Assembly (NCBI RefSeq): GCF_002305875.1 | Contig: NZ_CP022098.1 | Span: 2,294,001 to 2,358,000 of the forward strand | Reading direction: 5' to 3' | DNA from: Cystobacter fuscus | GTDB lineage: Bacteria; Myxococcota; Myxococcia; Myxococcales; Myxococcaceae | DNA: 64,000 bases | Part shown: one piece after another, positions 1 through 10,716 of the stretch | Layout: every line of letters begins with the position of its first letter | Position numbering within the stretch: the stretch's first letter is position 1 | Position numbers and translations under genes: made by a program | Notes under the pieces: model-generated | Told to the model about the DNA's origin: nothing | The model's database searches: none | Seen by the model: only the letters and a program-made list of their open reading frames with translations

Positions 1-96
1 CAGCATCCCCAGCTTGGAGAGGGGAGACAGCCAGCGGCGGAATGCAATCGCGAAGGATGGGTTCATGACTGTGGGGTTGAGGCGGTTGGAGTTCAT
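1..96 (-). CDS. N-terminus of an unknown protein, cut by the window edge
   Basis: An ATG at 96 opens a frame that stays open for all 32 codons to the window edge. A second ATG lies 11 codons in, at 66. The residues are basic and then hydrophobic, ending WLSPLSKLGML, which could lead into a membrane segment. No family can be named from so little. A 7-bp hairpin (CGAGACC/GGTCTCG, 99-119) sits directly upstream and could be regulatory. The main alternative is a chance open frame. Confidence 0.35.
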   Translation of the reverse strand, partial: MNSNRLNPTVMNPSFAIAFRRWLSPLSKLGML

Positions 97-230
97 GTCG
101 AGACCGCTCGAAGGTCTCGGGTTCCGGGCCTCAGCAAGCGACGTACCAGCACACCGGAGCACCCGGTTTCAGAGAGGGAGGTCGTCCACACGGCTCGTTC
201 TCGAGAGGCAACGGCGGCGTGGTGGGCCGT

Positions 231-266
231 TTCCACGCGTGGAACCCGGGGGCTCGACGCGTGGAA
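231..266. promoter_or_regulatory. Palindrome plus repeated half-site, possible activator binding site
   Basis: TTCCACGCGTGGAA (231-244) is a perfect 14-bp palindrome. Its right half, ACGCGTGGAA, is repeated at 257-266, exactly 22 bp or about two helical turns away. This layout is typical of binding sites for dimeric regulators such as enhancer-binding proteins. It lies between the leftward gene starting at 96 and the damaged sigma-54 activator on its right, so it may have served either. Confidence 0.4.
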
Positions 267-299
267 GTGCCGCTCTGGAAGTTTGCTTTGCTCCGGGAC

Positions 300-1525
300 G
301 TGAGCTCAGTGCCCCAGCCTCCAGCGCGCAACCCACGAGAAGTCAGGTCCAGGCAGGAGGCCGCGGATATCTCCACGGCCGATGTCTCGAGAGACCATCG
401 CACTCCGCCGGGCTCCCGCCTCGTCCCCGCGCTGACCATTGCTTCGCACCCCCAGGCGCATCGCGTCGGGGAGCGGCTGCTGCTGGAGGCGCTGGCCGAG
501 GGCCGCCAGGTCCTCCTGTCCCGCAATGAGCCGGACTTCACACGGCCTGGGAGCTCACCAGGCATGCACCTGGCGGACGCCTTCCTGAGCCGCAAGCCGC
601 TCGTCTTCGCGCCGGGCGTGGAGGGGCGCATCCGGCTGGAGCCGGGCGAGGGAAGCCGGGTGGCTGTCGGTGGAGAAGTGCTGCGCGAGCCGTGGGTGTT
701 CTCGGCCGAGGAGGTGGCCGCGGGCGTGCCGCTGGAGCTGGCCGGACGCGTGCTGCTGTTGTTGCACCTGGCGGATGCCTCGGCCAGGGAGGCCGTGGAT
801 GCACTGGGCATGGTGGGCATCAGCGTGGGGCTCCAGCGCGTGCGCCAACACGTCACGCAGGTGGCGGATCTGGACGTGCCGGTGCTCATTCGCGGGGAGA
901 CGGGCTCGGGCAAGGAGCTGATCGCCCAGGCCATCCATCGGCACAGCACGCGCGGGGACAAGCCGTTCGTCAGCGTGAACCTGGGCGCCATTCCCCGGGA
1001 GCTGGCGGCCACGGAGCTGTTCGGCGCGCGCAAGGGGGCCTTCACCGGCGCGGTGAGAGATCAGTCGGGCTTCTTCCAGGCCGCCCATGGGGGGACGCTG
1101 TTCCTGGATGAGGTGGGTGAGGCACCGCCCGAGGTGCAGGTGATGCTGCTGCGGGTGCTGGAGACAGGGCAGCTCTACCCCGTGGGCGAGCGCTCTCCCG
1201 TCGCCGTCGATGTGCGGCTCGTCGCCGCGACGGATGCGCACCTGGAGCAGCAGATCCACGAGGGGCGCTTCAAGGCGCCGCTGCTGCATCGGCTGGCTGG
1301 CTACGCCATCCGCGTGCCTCCGCTGAGGTCCGCATCCACCGGTCCTCCATCTACGATCTGATCGACAAGAGCCCGAACCTGCGGACCGCCGGGGACCTGA
1401 GCGCCGAGGAGATCACCCGCTGCCATCACGAGTGCCAGGGGGATCTGGATGCGATGACCCGGCGCCTCCAGGTGTCGAAGCGGGCGCTGGGACGTCGCGT
1501 CAAGGAGCTCGGCCTCGGCCCGGGG
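300..1525 (+). pseudogene. Decayed sigma-54 dependent regulator (FHA-like sensor, AAA+ core)
   Basis: The N-terminal part resembles the FHA-like sensor of myxobacterial enhancer-binding proteins (LSRNEPDF). It is followed by a sigma-54 interaction AAA+ core with Walker A GETGSGKE, the GAFTGA loop and Walker B GGTLFLDEVGEA. After RVPPLR near 1326 the frame is lost and hits a stop at 1359-1361. A shifted frame starting EVRIHRSSIYDL carries the conserved C-terminal tail up to ALGRRVKELGL. About 100 residues are missing at the junction, including the expected arginine finger, the WPGN segment and the start of the Fis-type helix. No stop follows the tail in that frame before the next gene. The GTG at 300 is a guess. 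Deletion plus frameshift means it is unlikely to activate transcription. Confidence 0.8.
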
Positions 1526-1639
1526 GCCACTGAGGCACGGGGCTGCTCGCGCGAACGCGGAGTGCCGGACTCCTGGCATATCCGTTGCTTTGTCCCCGAT
1601 GACGATGGGGGGTCCAACGCGATGAACAGGAGGAATGTG

Positions 1640-2188
1640 ATGCGGAGTCGTTTGTCCGAAGTGTCGCAGCGCCGTGTGAGACAGCCCCTGGTCCGTCTCC
1701 TGTTGCCGGGATTATTGCTGGGGCTTCCGTTCTCCGGACTCGTCTCCTGCAAGACGGGTGAGGGCGCGAAGACGCCAGTGCCGGATGTCACGGCGCCCCC
1801 TAAGTGCAGGTGTTATCACAAAGAGTTGAAGGTCGACGTCACCCCGGGAGGGATTGCCTTCAGTCCTTGCAGTAAGCCTGCGGACGCCACCTCGCAAGAG
1901 ATGGTCTCCACGCATCCGCTGGCTTGTCTCGAGACGGGTGGCAAGGTCACGTTCGTCATCAGTTGCTCGATTGCGAGAGCCCGCGTCGCCATCGATATCA
2001 ATGGACCCCAAGGGCCAGTCTCTTGGCGGCTGCCTCCTGACAATGGGCGCCTCGATCTCATCCCGATGGCGGGCACCTACACGATTACCGCCGAGGGTTG
2101 CTCCGATATCGGCCTGGGTGATACCAAGATCGGGACGCTGGAGGTAGGCACGGGCACTGGGGAAGACGCCCCGCCCGGTATGGGCTGA
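1640..2188 (+). CDS. Cysteine-rich lipoprotein of unknown function
   Basis: The protein has 182 residues. The start is fixed by a perfect AGGAGG (1628-1633) six bases before the ATG; an upstream in-frame ATG at 1622 has no such site. A basic N-terminus and a leucine-rich core lead to a lipobox, LVSC (Cys37), so export and lipidation are likely. The mature part contains a CRC pair and several further single cysteines, which suggests disulfides in the periplasm. The second half looks beta-rich. The frame is continuous with the tail of the broken regulator upstream, but the ribosome site argues for independent translation. No family is recognised. Confidence 0.7.
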   Translation: MRSRLSEVSQRRVRQPLVRLLLPGLLLGLPFSGLVSCKTGEGAKTPVPDVTAPPKCRCYHKELKVDVTPGGIAFSPCSKPADATSQEMVSTHPLACLETGGKVTFVISCSIARARVAIDINGPQGPVSWRLPPDNGRLDLIPMAGTYTITAEGCSDIGLGDTKIGTLEVGTGTGEDAPPGMG

Positions 2189-2196
2189 GCCGAGCG

Positions 2197-5100
2197 CTAC
2201 GGAGAGGCCGTCGCGCGGCCAGGAAACCGCCGCTTCCACCAGCCGGTGAGGTGGGGGTTCAGCGTGAGGGCCCGCTCGAGGTCTTCGCGGAAACCTGTCT
2301 CCCCAGCCTCTTCACGCAGGCTCGCGCGCAGCAGCAGCGCGTCCGCCCAGAGGGGGCGCGCGGCCAGCACCTCGTCCGCCAGGGCGAGGCCACGCTTCAG
2401 GGCGGAGTGCGGCTCGAGCCCCGCCTCCCGCCGCCACGCGCCCCACTCGCGGCAGAAGTGGCCGAAGGCGATGCGGTAGTCCAGGCGCCGGGGCTCCAGC
2501 TCGAGCGTCTTCTCGAAGGCGCGGGCGGCCTCCTCGAAGTCCTCGGCGCGCGCCTGCCGCTGGCGAGCCAGCCAGCGGGCCCGCAGTCCACGCACCTCGC
2601 CCTGGACGAGCCAGGCCAGGGGCTCCTGGGGGCCGCGCTCGAAGGCCTGGAGCAGGGCCGCCTCGGACTGCTCCAGGCTCCGCTGTGGAGTCCACCCGTG
2701 CTCCAACTCGAAGGCCGCCCGGCGGGCATGGACCCGGGCCAGGCTGGCCGGGTAGTACGCGCCGCCCGGGAGGAGCTCGCTGGCCTTCAGGTAGGCCGCT
2801 TCGGCCGCCTGGAGCTCGGGGCGCGGATCCTCCCCGGAGAGCGCGCGGTAGGTGGCGCGCTCGGCCTGGGCCTCGCCAACGTTGTGGTGGCCAAAGCCCT
2901 GCTGGGGGGCAACCTCGATGGCTTGACGCGCGGCCTGCCCGGCCTGCTCGAGCCAGGGGAGGGGAGCGCCGCCGTGATCCCAGGCCTCCCGCGCCTGCTC
3001 GATGAGGACCGCGCTCCTGCCGTTGTGGAGCTGCGCAATCCGGGCGTTGATGCGGATGCCGCCCTCGAAGGACTCCAGGGCGGTGGTCAGGTCGGGCCGG
3101 GCGTCTTCTCCCTGGCTCCTGCGCCGCTGGGCGAGCTCCAGGTGCAGCGTGCCGCCCAGGAAGTAGGACACATAGTTGCCCGGATTGAGCTTCCGGGAGG
3201 TGTCGAGCGCGGCCTGGGCCTGCTTCAGGTCCTCCAGGGGAGCCGGGGCGCGCGGGTGGGTGGCGCGGGTGCGGTAGGCGATACCCAGGTTGATCCACGC
3301 GTCCGGCAGGCGCTCATCGAGGCGGATGGCCTCGCGGTAGGACGCGATGGCCTCGCCACGGTGGGGCAGGGAGTCCTCCCCCTTCTCGTCCTCGTAGTCC
3401 GCCCAGATCTTGAAGACGAGGCCGCGGGTGGCGTGGAACTCGTAATCCTGCTCCTTGGGGGGAATGGTGCCCAGCAGCTCCACGGCCTGCTGGAGCGGCT
3501 CGTGAGGGTCCAGGCTCCGGGCCTGGAGGGAGCGGGCTCGGCGCCAGAGGCTCTGGACCTGCTCCATGCGGGCCCGGGGCGGCTCGGGCACCAGGCGCAT
3601 GGCGGTGCGCGCGGCGGAGAGGGCCTTCTGGAGGGGCTCCTCCACGTCGAGGCCCCGGCTCATGCGGTACTCCGCCAGCCGGTTGTAGAAGTACGCCTCC
3701 AGCACGCGGGCCAGCCCGAAGTCGGGGTCCGCCTGGAGCGCGCGGGCGACGGCCTCCATCCCATGGGTGAAGGGAGGCATGACGTCCCCCTTGCTGTAGA
3801 GCTCCATCACCATCACGGTGTACTCGAGCCTCGCCAGAGCCCTGTGGACCTCCGGCACGCTCTCGCCCGCGGCGGCGGCGGTGGCGTAGGCGCGGCGGCC
3901 AGCCTCGAAGTCGGCCAGCGCGCCCTCACGGTCGCCCTGGTTCCAGCGGCGGGTGGCCCGGGCCTCGAGAATCTCGCCCCGCAGCAGGGGCGCCTCGAAG
4001 AACCACGGGAGGCGGTCCTTCATCGCCTCGAGCTGGGCGAGGGCTTCGTCCAGCCGATCCTCGTAGAAGGCCAGCAGCGCCGCCACGTACTCGGGAGAGG
4101 GCACGTCGGCGCCCTGGCTCTGGCGCAACCAGTCCAGGGCGGGGGCGCGGTACTGGCGCTGGATGTCCTGCTTGCGGGACTCGCGGTGCTCCGGGTCGCG
4201 CAGGCGCTCGGCCTCCAGGAGCTGCTCCTGGTACAGATGTCCCATCACGAGGGCCAGCGACCAGGCGACACGGGGCTCGCGGAAGCCGTGGCTCCAGGCG
4301 GCCTCCAGGTGCTCGCGGGCCAGGACCACGTCGCCGAGCGCCAGGGCGCCACGTCCCAGCGCGTAGTGGCCGGAGCCCACGGCCGGCGCGCCGGCCTCGT
4401 GAATCTCTGCCTCCAACTCACGCATGCGGCCGCGGAGGGCCTCGCGGTCGGCGCGGGTGTCATGGAGCTGGGAGAGGCCGGAGTAGCGGGCCAGGGCCTC
4501 GATGCGCTCGACGCGCTCGGTGAACCGGCTCGAGAGGCGCTCGCGCCGGGTGGCCTCCTGCCGGGTGCGCGAGACCTGGACGACGGCGAGTGCCACGGCC
4601 AGCAGGGCCGCGGTGGCCACGCCCACCACGAGGCGGTGCTTGCGGAGCCTCTTGCGCAGCCGGTACCCCAGGCCGGTGGGGCGCGCCCGCACGGGTTCGC
4701 CACCGAGGAAGCGGTCCAGCTCCTCGGCCAGGGCGCGCGCCGAGTCGTAGCGGGCCGAGCGCTCCTTCTCCAGACACTTGAGGACGATGGCTTCCAGGTC
4801 CACCGGCAGGTCCGGGTTGAGCGCCCGCGGCGGGCGGGGCTCGAGGGTGGCGATGTTGCTGAGCACCTCCAGTCCGTTGCCGCCGGGGATGGGGGGCTGG
4901 CCCGTGAGCAGGGTGTAGAGCGTGGCGCCCAGGCTGTAGACGTCGGCGCGCCGGTCCAGCCGGGACACCTCGCCGCGGGCCTGCTCGGGGGCCATGTAGT
5001 GCGGGGTGCCGAGCACGGCGCCCGTGGCGGTGCTGGCCTGCTCCCTCCAGTCGCGCGCCAGCCCGAAGTCCATGACGTAGGGCTTGAGGCGGCCATCCTC

Positions 5101-5595
5101 GGTGCGCTCGACGAGGATGTTGCCGGGCTTGAGGTCACGGTGGATGAGGCCGGCCCGGTGGGCGGCGTGGACGCCCTCGGCGACGTCTCGCAGCAGCAGC
5201 ACCGCCTGCTCCACGGTGAGCTGGCTTGCGAGCTGGTTCAGCGGGTGGCCGTCCACGTACTGCATGGCGATGAAGGCGCGCCCCTGGACTTCCCCCACCT
5301 CATACACTTGGCAGACGCGCTCGTGCTCGACACGGGCCTGGGCCCGAGCCTCGGAGAGGAAGCGCTGGGTGAGCCCGGTGTCGCCGCCCCGGACGAACTT
5401 GAGGGCGGCATGGCGGCGCAGCCGTGGATCATACGCGAGGAAGACCTGGCCCATGCCGCCCTGGCCGAGGAAGCGCACGCCCTGGTAGCGCTCCCAGCCG
5501 GGCACGGGGAAGACGGGAGTCTCCGGAGGAGGAGCCCCAGGAGTGGGCGGGCCCTCCAGGGTGGATGCGCCCGCTGCTCCATCCGCCACGGTCAT
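2197..5595 (-). CDS. Hanks-type Ser/Thr protein kinase with TPR-rich C-terminal region
   Basis: The protein has 1132 residues. The kinase domain spans about residues 37-300 with glycine loop GQGGMGQVF, Lys66, catalytic loop HRDLKPGN (152-159), DFG (176-178) and APE (202-204), so all catalytic residues are present. A basic stretch and one membrane segment follow at about 320-345. The remaining ~780 residues are alpha-helical repeats of TPR type, placed outside the cytoplasm if the membrane segment is single-pass. The ATG at 5595 is chosen because the kinase domain begins soon after it, although the frame stays open much further upstream. It probably senses an envelope partner through the TPRs. 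The region upstream is a transposase remnant, so it is likely transcribed alone. Confidence 0.93.
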   Translation of the reverse strand: MTVADGAAGASTLEGPPTPGAPPPETPVFPVPGWERYQGVRFLGQGGMGQVFLAYDPRLRRHAALKFVRGGDTGLTQRFLSEARAQARVEHERVCQVYEVGEVQGRAFIAMQYVDGHPLNQLASQLTVEQAVLLLRDVAEGVHAAHRAGLIHRDLKPGNILVERTEDGRLKPYVMDFGLARDWREQASTATGAVLGTPHYMAPEQARGEVSRLDRRADVYSLGATLYTLLTGQPPIPGGNGLEVLSNIATLEPRPPRALNPDLPVDLEAIVLKCLEKERSARYDSARALAEELDRFLGGEPVRARPTGLGYRLRKRLRKHRLVVGVATAALLAVALAVVQVSRTRQEATRRERLSSRFTERVERIEALARYSGLSQLHDTRADREALRGRMRELEAEIHEAGAPAVGSGHYALGRGALALGDVVLAREHLEAAWSHGFREPRVAWSLALVMGHLYQEQLLEAERLRDPEHRESRKQDIQRQYRAPALDWLRQSQGADVPSPEYVAALLAFYEDRLDEALAQLEAMKDRLPWFFEAPLLRGEILEARATRRWNQGDREGALADFEAGRRAYATAAAAGESVPEVHRALARLEYTVMVMELYSKGDVMPPFTHGMEAVARALQADPDFGLARVLEAYFYNRLAEYRMSRGLDVEEPLQKALSAARTAMRLVPEPPRARMEQVQSLWRRARSLQARSLDPHEPLQQAVELLGTIPPKEQDYEFHATRGLVFKIWADYEDEKGEDSLPHRGEAIASYREAIRLDERLPDAWINLGIAYRTRATHPRAPAPLEDLKQAQAALDTSRKLNPGNYVSYFLGGTLHLELAQRRRSQGEDARPDLTTALESFEGGIRINARIAQLHNGRSAVLIEQAREAWDHGGAPLPWLEQAGQAARQAIEVAPQQGFGHHNVGEAQAERATYRALSGEDPRPELQAAEAAYLKASELLPGGAYYPASLARVHARRAAFELEHGWTPQRSLEQSEAALLQAFERGPQEPLAWLVQGEVRGLRARWLARQRQARAEDFEEAARAFEKTLELEPRRLDYRIAFGHFCREWGAWRREAGLEPHSALKRGLALADEVLAARPLWADALLLRASLREEAGETGFREDLERALTLNPHLTGWWKRRFPGRATASP

Positions 5596-5736
5596 GTCCG
5601 GGACTCCTCGGAAGTGTGGACGAGGCAGATCATGGCTTGAGTTCTCGCGAGGATTCCAGCCCGTGGAGTATAGGAAGGACAGGAGCCCTCTTGGGCATAG
5701 GGGGCGGGAGCAGAGCGGGAGGTGAGGGAGGCTGAC

Positions 5737-6095
5737 CCTCAAGCACGCGAACACATCCAGGGCGAACGTCCTGCGCAGCAGCCCGGCCTGGTCCAAACGG
5801 GGTGTGCGCTCCTTCCTCGACTCCTCCACCGTCGCGGCAAAGGCGGGGCTCTCCTCCTCCAGCCCCGGTTCCGCCCCTGCTTGAGGGAGCAGAAATGGAC
5901 GCACTTTCGCGCCTGGGGCAAAGACGCCGTGGAACCTCGTCAGGTTTGCCCTTGGAGGAGGCACCAGGCTCGTGACAAACGCTCCAGTGCCAGCGCACCG
6001 CGTGCTCCGTAGCGGCATAGCCGCTCCAACCCCTGCCTGTCGTTCGCATGCAGGTGCGTATTGGCGTGCAGGGAGAAGCCCTCCATGAGGCGAGG
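5737..6095 (-). pseudogene. IS91-family (Y2-type) transposase remnant
   Basis: This fills most of the 527-bp gap between two genes. Reading leftward, one frame gives [20 protein letters not shown] and then LCRY. After a frameshift a second frame gives [20 protein letters not shown] and later LLRRTFALDVFACLR. These are, in order, motifs of the C-terminal half of IS91/IS801-like transposases. The N-terminal zinc-binding part and most of the catalytic region are gone, and the segment between the frames is partly deleted. It is an old insertion that can no longer move. Terminal sequences could not be found. Confidence 0.75.
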
Positions 6096-6122
6096 CAGGG
6101 AGCGCCAAGGCGCTGCGATGCC

Positions 6123-7172
6123 TTAGGTCACGCGCCCCATGGGGGGACTCGCGCGGGGCAGGGTGACGGTGACGCGGGTGCGCGCGTTCTCGCTGCTCAG
6201 GGTGAGGTGGGCACTGCCCGCGTAGGCCAGGGCGAGTCGGCGCTCCACCGTGGGCAGGCCACTGCTGCCCTCGCGGGGGCCACGCGAGGCGCCGGGGTTC
6301 TCCAGGGTGAAGACGAGCGTGTCCCCGTGTGCGCGCACGGTGAGGTGGATGGGGCCGCGGTGTCCGGCGGCGGGCCCGTGCTTCACCGCGTTCTCCGCGA
6401 GCGGCAGCAGGACGAGCGGCGGCACGGGAAAGGACTCCAGGCCGGGCTCCACCTCCTGGGTGAGCTGGAAGAGGTCCGGGTCGCGCAACAGGTGCAGCTC
6501 GAAGAGCGTGCGCACCAGCTCCAGCTCCTGCGCCAGGGGCCAGGTGGCGGCGCGCACCCCGGCGAGCACGCTGCGCAGCATGGCGGACAGCCGCAGCACG
6601 GCGGCCTCGGCCACGGCGCCATCCGTCCGGCACCACTCGGCGATGGCGTTGAGGGTGTTGAAGAGGAAGTGGGGATCCAGGTGGCTGCGCAGGGCGAGCA
6701 GTTGCGCCTGCTCGGCCTCCAGGGCGAGCCGCTCGGCGCGGGCCCGCTCCTGGGCGAGGCTCTCCTCGAAGCCGATGTCGCGCCCCAGGCCCCAGCCGCC
6801 CACGAGGAACAGGCCCATGCTGACGGCGAGGCTGTAGCGGTCGGTGAGGAAGGTGGGCCCGAGCCGCAGCAGCTTGGGCAGCACGACGCCCGCGGACAGC
6901 ACGACGCCCAGGCCCACGGTGGCGTAGAGCAGCAGGCGGATGCCGCCGTGGCTCAGGTCGAGCCCCTCGGGGAAGAGGACGCGGTAGGACACCGGGGCCA
7001 CGCTCACGCACAGCACGCACAAGAGCAGGCCCAGGGGCCCGGCCATGGGCTCCTCGTTGCTGAAGCGCACCTGGGCGGCCACCAGCGGCACGCTCACCAG
7101 GAGGATGGGCAGCAGCCGCCGGGGCACGAGCAGCGCCCGGAGCGTGGCGCGGACGATGGAGTCTTGTTTCAT
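6123..7172 (-). CDS. LytS/YehU-type sensor histidine kinase
   Basis: The protein has 349 residues. About five hydrophobic segments fill the first ~150 residues. A short coiled segment follows, then the His_kinase phosphoacceptor motif HLDPHFLFNTLNAIAEW typical of LytS-type kinases, then an ATPase region with the N-box AENAVKHG and a short G-box region. The ATG at 7172 (MKQDSIV) is chosen because it precedes the first membrane segment and lies 16 bp after the hemG stop. It is the last gene of a pdxH-hemG-kinase run. No LytTR response regulator is adjacent, so its partner must be elsewhere. Confidence 0.88.
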   Translation of the reverse strand: MKQDSIVRATLRALLVPRRLLPILLVSVPLVAAQVRFSNEEPMAGPLGLLLCVLCVSVAPVSYRVLFPEGLDLSHGGIRLLLYATVGLGVVLSAGVVLPKLLRLGPTFLTDRYSLAVSMGLFLVGGWGLGRDIGFEESLAQERARAERLALEAEQAQLLALRSHLDPHFLFNTLNAIAEWCRTDGAVAEAAVLRLSAMLRSVLAGVRAATWPLAQELELVRTLFELHLLRDPDLFQLTQEVEPGLESFPVPPLVLLPLAENAVKHGPAAGHRGPIHLTVRAHGDTLVFTLENPGASRGPREGSSGLPTVERRLALAYAGSAHLTLSSENARTRVTVTLPRASPPMGRVT

Positions 7173-7188
7173 GGGCGGACGCCGCGGC

Positions 7189-8580
<1,392 letters not shown>

Positions 8581-8591
8581 TCACTCCCCGC

Positions 8592-9197
8592 TCAGGGGTA
8601 GAGGAGCTCCGTCCGCCAGCCCTCGCCCTCGCGCAGGTAGACGCACCGGTCATGCAGTCGGCTCGGGCGGGCGTGCCAGAACTCGATGCGATCCGGCACC
8701 ACCCTCAGGCCCGACCAGTGGGGAGGTCGGGGCACGGGCTGCCCGTCGTACTGGCGCGTGACGTCCTCCACGCGCTGCTCCAACAGCTCCCGCGAGGGCA
8801 GGGGCTGGCTCTGCAGGCTCGCCCACGCGCCCAACTGGCTGCCGCGGGGCCGGCTCTGGAAGTAGGCGTCCGCCTCCGCTTCGGACACGCGCTCCACGCG
8901 GCCCTCGATGCGGATCTGCTGCTCCAGCGACGGCCAGTGGAAGCAGAGCGCCGCCCAGGGGTGCTGGAGCAGCTCGCGGCCCTTGCGGCTGTTCAGGTTG
9001 GTGAAGAAGGCGAAGCCGCGCTCGTCGAAGTCCTTCATCAGCACCACGCGCGAGGACGGCCGGCCATCGGGCCCCACTGACGCCACGATCATGGCGTTGG
9101 GGTCCACGGGAATGACGCGCCGCGCCTCGGCGAAGATGGCGGCGAATCGCTCAAAGGGATTTTCGGGTGGTTCCACGCCGCCACCATACCAATCCAC
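8592..9197 (-). CDS. pdxH: Pyridoxamine 5'-phosphate oxidase
   Basis: The protein has 201 residues and matches the PdxH family along its length. It contains the FMN and substrate contacts [17 protein letters not shown] and [13 protein letters not shown], then [25 protein letters not shown] and the C-terminal signature [16 protein letters not shown]. It uses FMN and oxygen to turn pyridoxamine or pyridoxine phosphate into pyridoxal phosphate. It heads the pdxH-hemG-kinase operon. The start lies 64 bp from the divergent glycogen synthase gene, so both promoters must share that short space. Confidence 0.96.
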   Translation of the reverse strand: MDWYGGGVEPPENPFERFAAIFAEARRVIPVDPNAMIVASVGPDGRPSSRVVLMKDFDERGFAFFTNLNSRKGRELLQHPWAALCFHWPSLEQQIRIEGRVERVSEAEADAYFQSRPRGSQLGAWASLQSQPLPSRELLEQRVEDVTRQYDGQPVPRPPHWSGLRVVPDRIEFWHARPSRLHDRCVYLREGEGWRTELLYP

Positions 9198-9261
9198 TCT
9201 CCGGGTGCGAGTCCCCTCGTGGGTGTTGACTCACCCATTTCACACGTCATCGTCTCGTTTC

Positions 9262-10686
9262 ATGAAGATTCTCTACGTGGCGTCCGAGGTCACGCCCTTC
9301 TCCAAGACGGGCGGCCTCGGGGATGTGTCGGGGGCCCTGCCCGCCGCGCTCGCCGCACTCGGCCATGAAGTGAAGGTGGTCTCCCCACGCTATTCCTCCG
9401 TCCAGGACGCCCGCCTCACGCCCACCGGGCACACGGTGGAGCTGCGCTTTCCCTTCGGCACCGAGCGCGGCCCGCTGCTCTCGCTGCAACTGGCGCCCCG
9501 CCTGGAGCTGCTCTTCCTGGAGCATGCGCACTACTACCTGCGTCCGGGGCTCTACGGCGACTCCGGGGGCGAGTACGGGGACAACCCCCGCCGCTTCGCC
9601 TATCTCTGCCTGGGCGCGCTCCAGGCCGCCCAGCGCCTGGGTTTCATTCCGGACATCATCCACGTCAATGACTGGCAGACGGGCCTGCTGCCGGTGGCGC
9701 TGCGGCGCGGCTTCCAGGAGACGGAACTCGGTCGGGCCAAGAGCGTGCTCACCATCCACAACCTCGCCTACCAGGGGCAGTTCGGCAAACACGTCATGGA
9801 CGAGCTGGGCCTGCCCTGGGAGCTCTTCACCGCCGAGCGGGGGCTCGAGTTCTACGACGGGGTGAACTTCCTCAAGGGGGGCCTGCAGTTCGCCGATGCG
9901 CTCACCACGGTGTCGCCCACGTACGCGCGGGAGATCCAGCGGCCGGAGGCGGGAGCCAACCTGGATGGGCTGTTGCGTCATCGCCAGGGCGTGCTCTCCG
10001 GCATCCTCAACGGCGTGGACGTGGACGAGTGGAACCCGGAGACGGATCCCCACCTGCCGGCGCGCTATGGCGTGGAGGACCTGACGGGCAAGGCCGCGTG
10101 CCGGCGCGAGCTGCTGCGCCGCTTCGGCCTGGAGGACACGGCCGCGCCGGTGTTCGGCATCGTGTCGCGGTTGGCCTGGCAGAAGGGGGTGGACCTGCTG
10201 CTGGAGGTGCTGCCCACGGCGCTCGAGGAGGACATCCGCTTCGTCGCGGTGGGCAACGGGGAGTGGCACTACGAGGAAGGGCTGCGCGCGTTGCAGCGGC
10301 GCTTTCCCGGCAAGGTGGGGGCCTTCATCGGCTTCGATCCGGCCCTGTCGCATCTGCTGGAGGCGGGCGCGGACTTCTTCCTCATGCCCAGCCGCTACGA
10401 GCCGTGCGGCCTCAACCAGATGTATTCGCTGCGCTATGGCACCGTGCCCATCGTCCGGGCCACGGGCGGGCTCGCGGACACGGTGGATGGGAGCGACGAC
10501 GGCACCGGCATCGTCTTCAATGACTTCGTGCCGGAGGCGCTGCTCTGGGCCCTGGGGCGGGCGCGCGCCCTGTACGCCGACCCCGAGCGCCTGCGCGCCT
10601 TCCAACGCCGCGGCATGGTGCAGGACTTCTCCTGGGGCGCGTCGGCCCGGATGTACGAGCGCCTCTTCGCTTCCCTGCTGGCGTAA
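9262..10686 (+). CDS. glgA: Glycogen synthase (ADP-glucose type, GT5)
   Basis: The protein has 474 residues. It starts MKILYVASEVTPFSKTGGLG, where KTGGL is the ADP-glucose-binding loop. The C-terminal Rossmann domain contains VSRLAWQKGVDLL and PSRYEPCGLNQMYSLRYG, the GT5 signature with the catalytic glutamate. It transfers glucose from ADP-glucose to the non-reducing ends of glycogen. The frame is open upstream, but the family always starts at this methionine. Debranching enzyme and amylase genes occur further along the window. A kinase gene begins 30 bp downstream on the same strand. Confidence 0.97.
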   Translation: MKILYVASEVTPFSKTGGLGDVSGALPAALAALGHEVKVVSPRYSSVQDARLTPTGHTVELRFPFGTERGPLLSLQLAPRLELLFLEHAHYYLRPGLYGDSGGEYGDNPRRFAYLCLGALQAAQRLGFIPDIIHVNDWQTGLLPVALRRGFQETELGRAKSVLTIHNLAYQGQFGKHVMDELGLPWELFTAERGLEFYDGVNFLKGGLQFADALTTVSPTYAREIQRPEAGANLDGLLRHRQGVLSGILNGVDVDEWNPETDPHLPARYGVEDLTGKAACRRELLRRFGLEDTAAPVFGIVSRLAWQKGVDLLLEVLPTALEEDIRFVAVGNGEWHYEEGLRALQRRFPGKVGAFIGFDPALSHLLEAGADFFLMPSRYEPCGLNQMYSLRYGTVPIVRATGGLADTVDGSDDGTGIVFNDFVPEALLWALGRARALYADPERLRAFQRRGMVQDFSWGASARMYERLFASLLA

Positions 10687-10716
10687 TAGTGGGGGTTTCA
10701 AGCGAAGCGCGATAGG

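Noticed and set aside
2251-5640. An 1129-codon open frame antisense to the kinase-TPR gene
   Set aside because: It is the mirror of a GC-rich gene; it has no domain motifs and is Gly/Ala/Leu/Gln-rich, whereas the opposite strand encodes a complete kinase.
5596-7020. Upstream extension of the kinase-TPR frame to about 1607 codons
   Set aside because: The extension covers the LytS-type kinase gene in another frame and the IS91 remnant; the kinase domain has a natural start at 5595.
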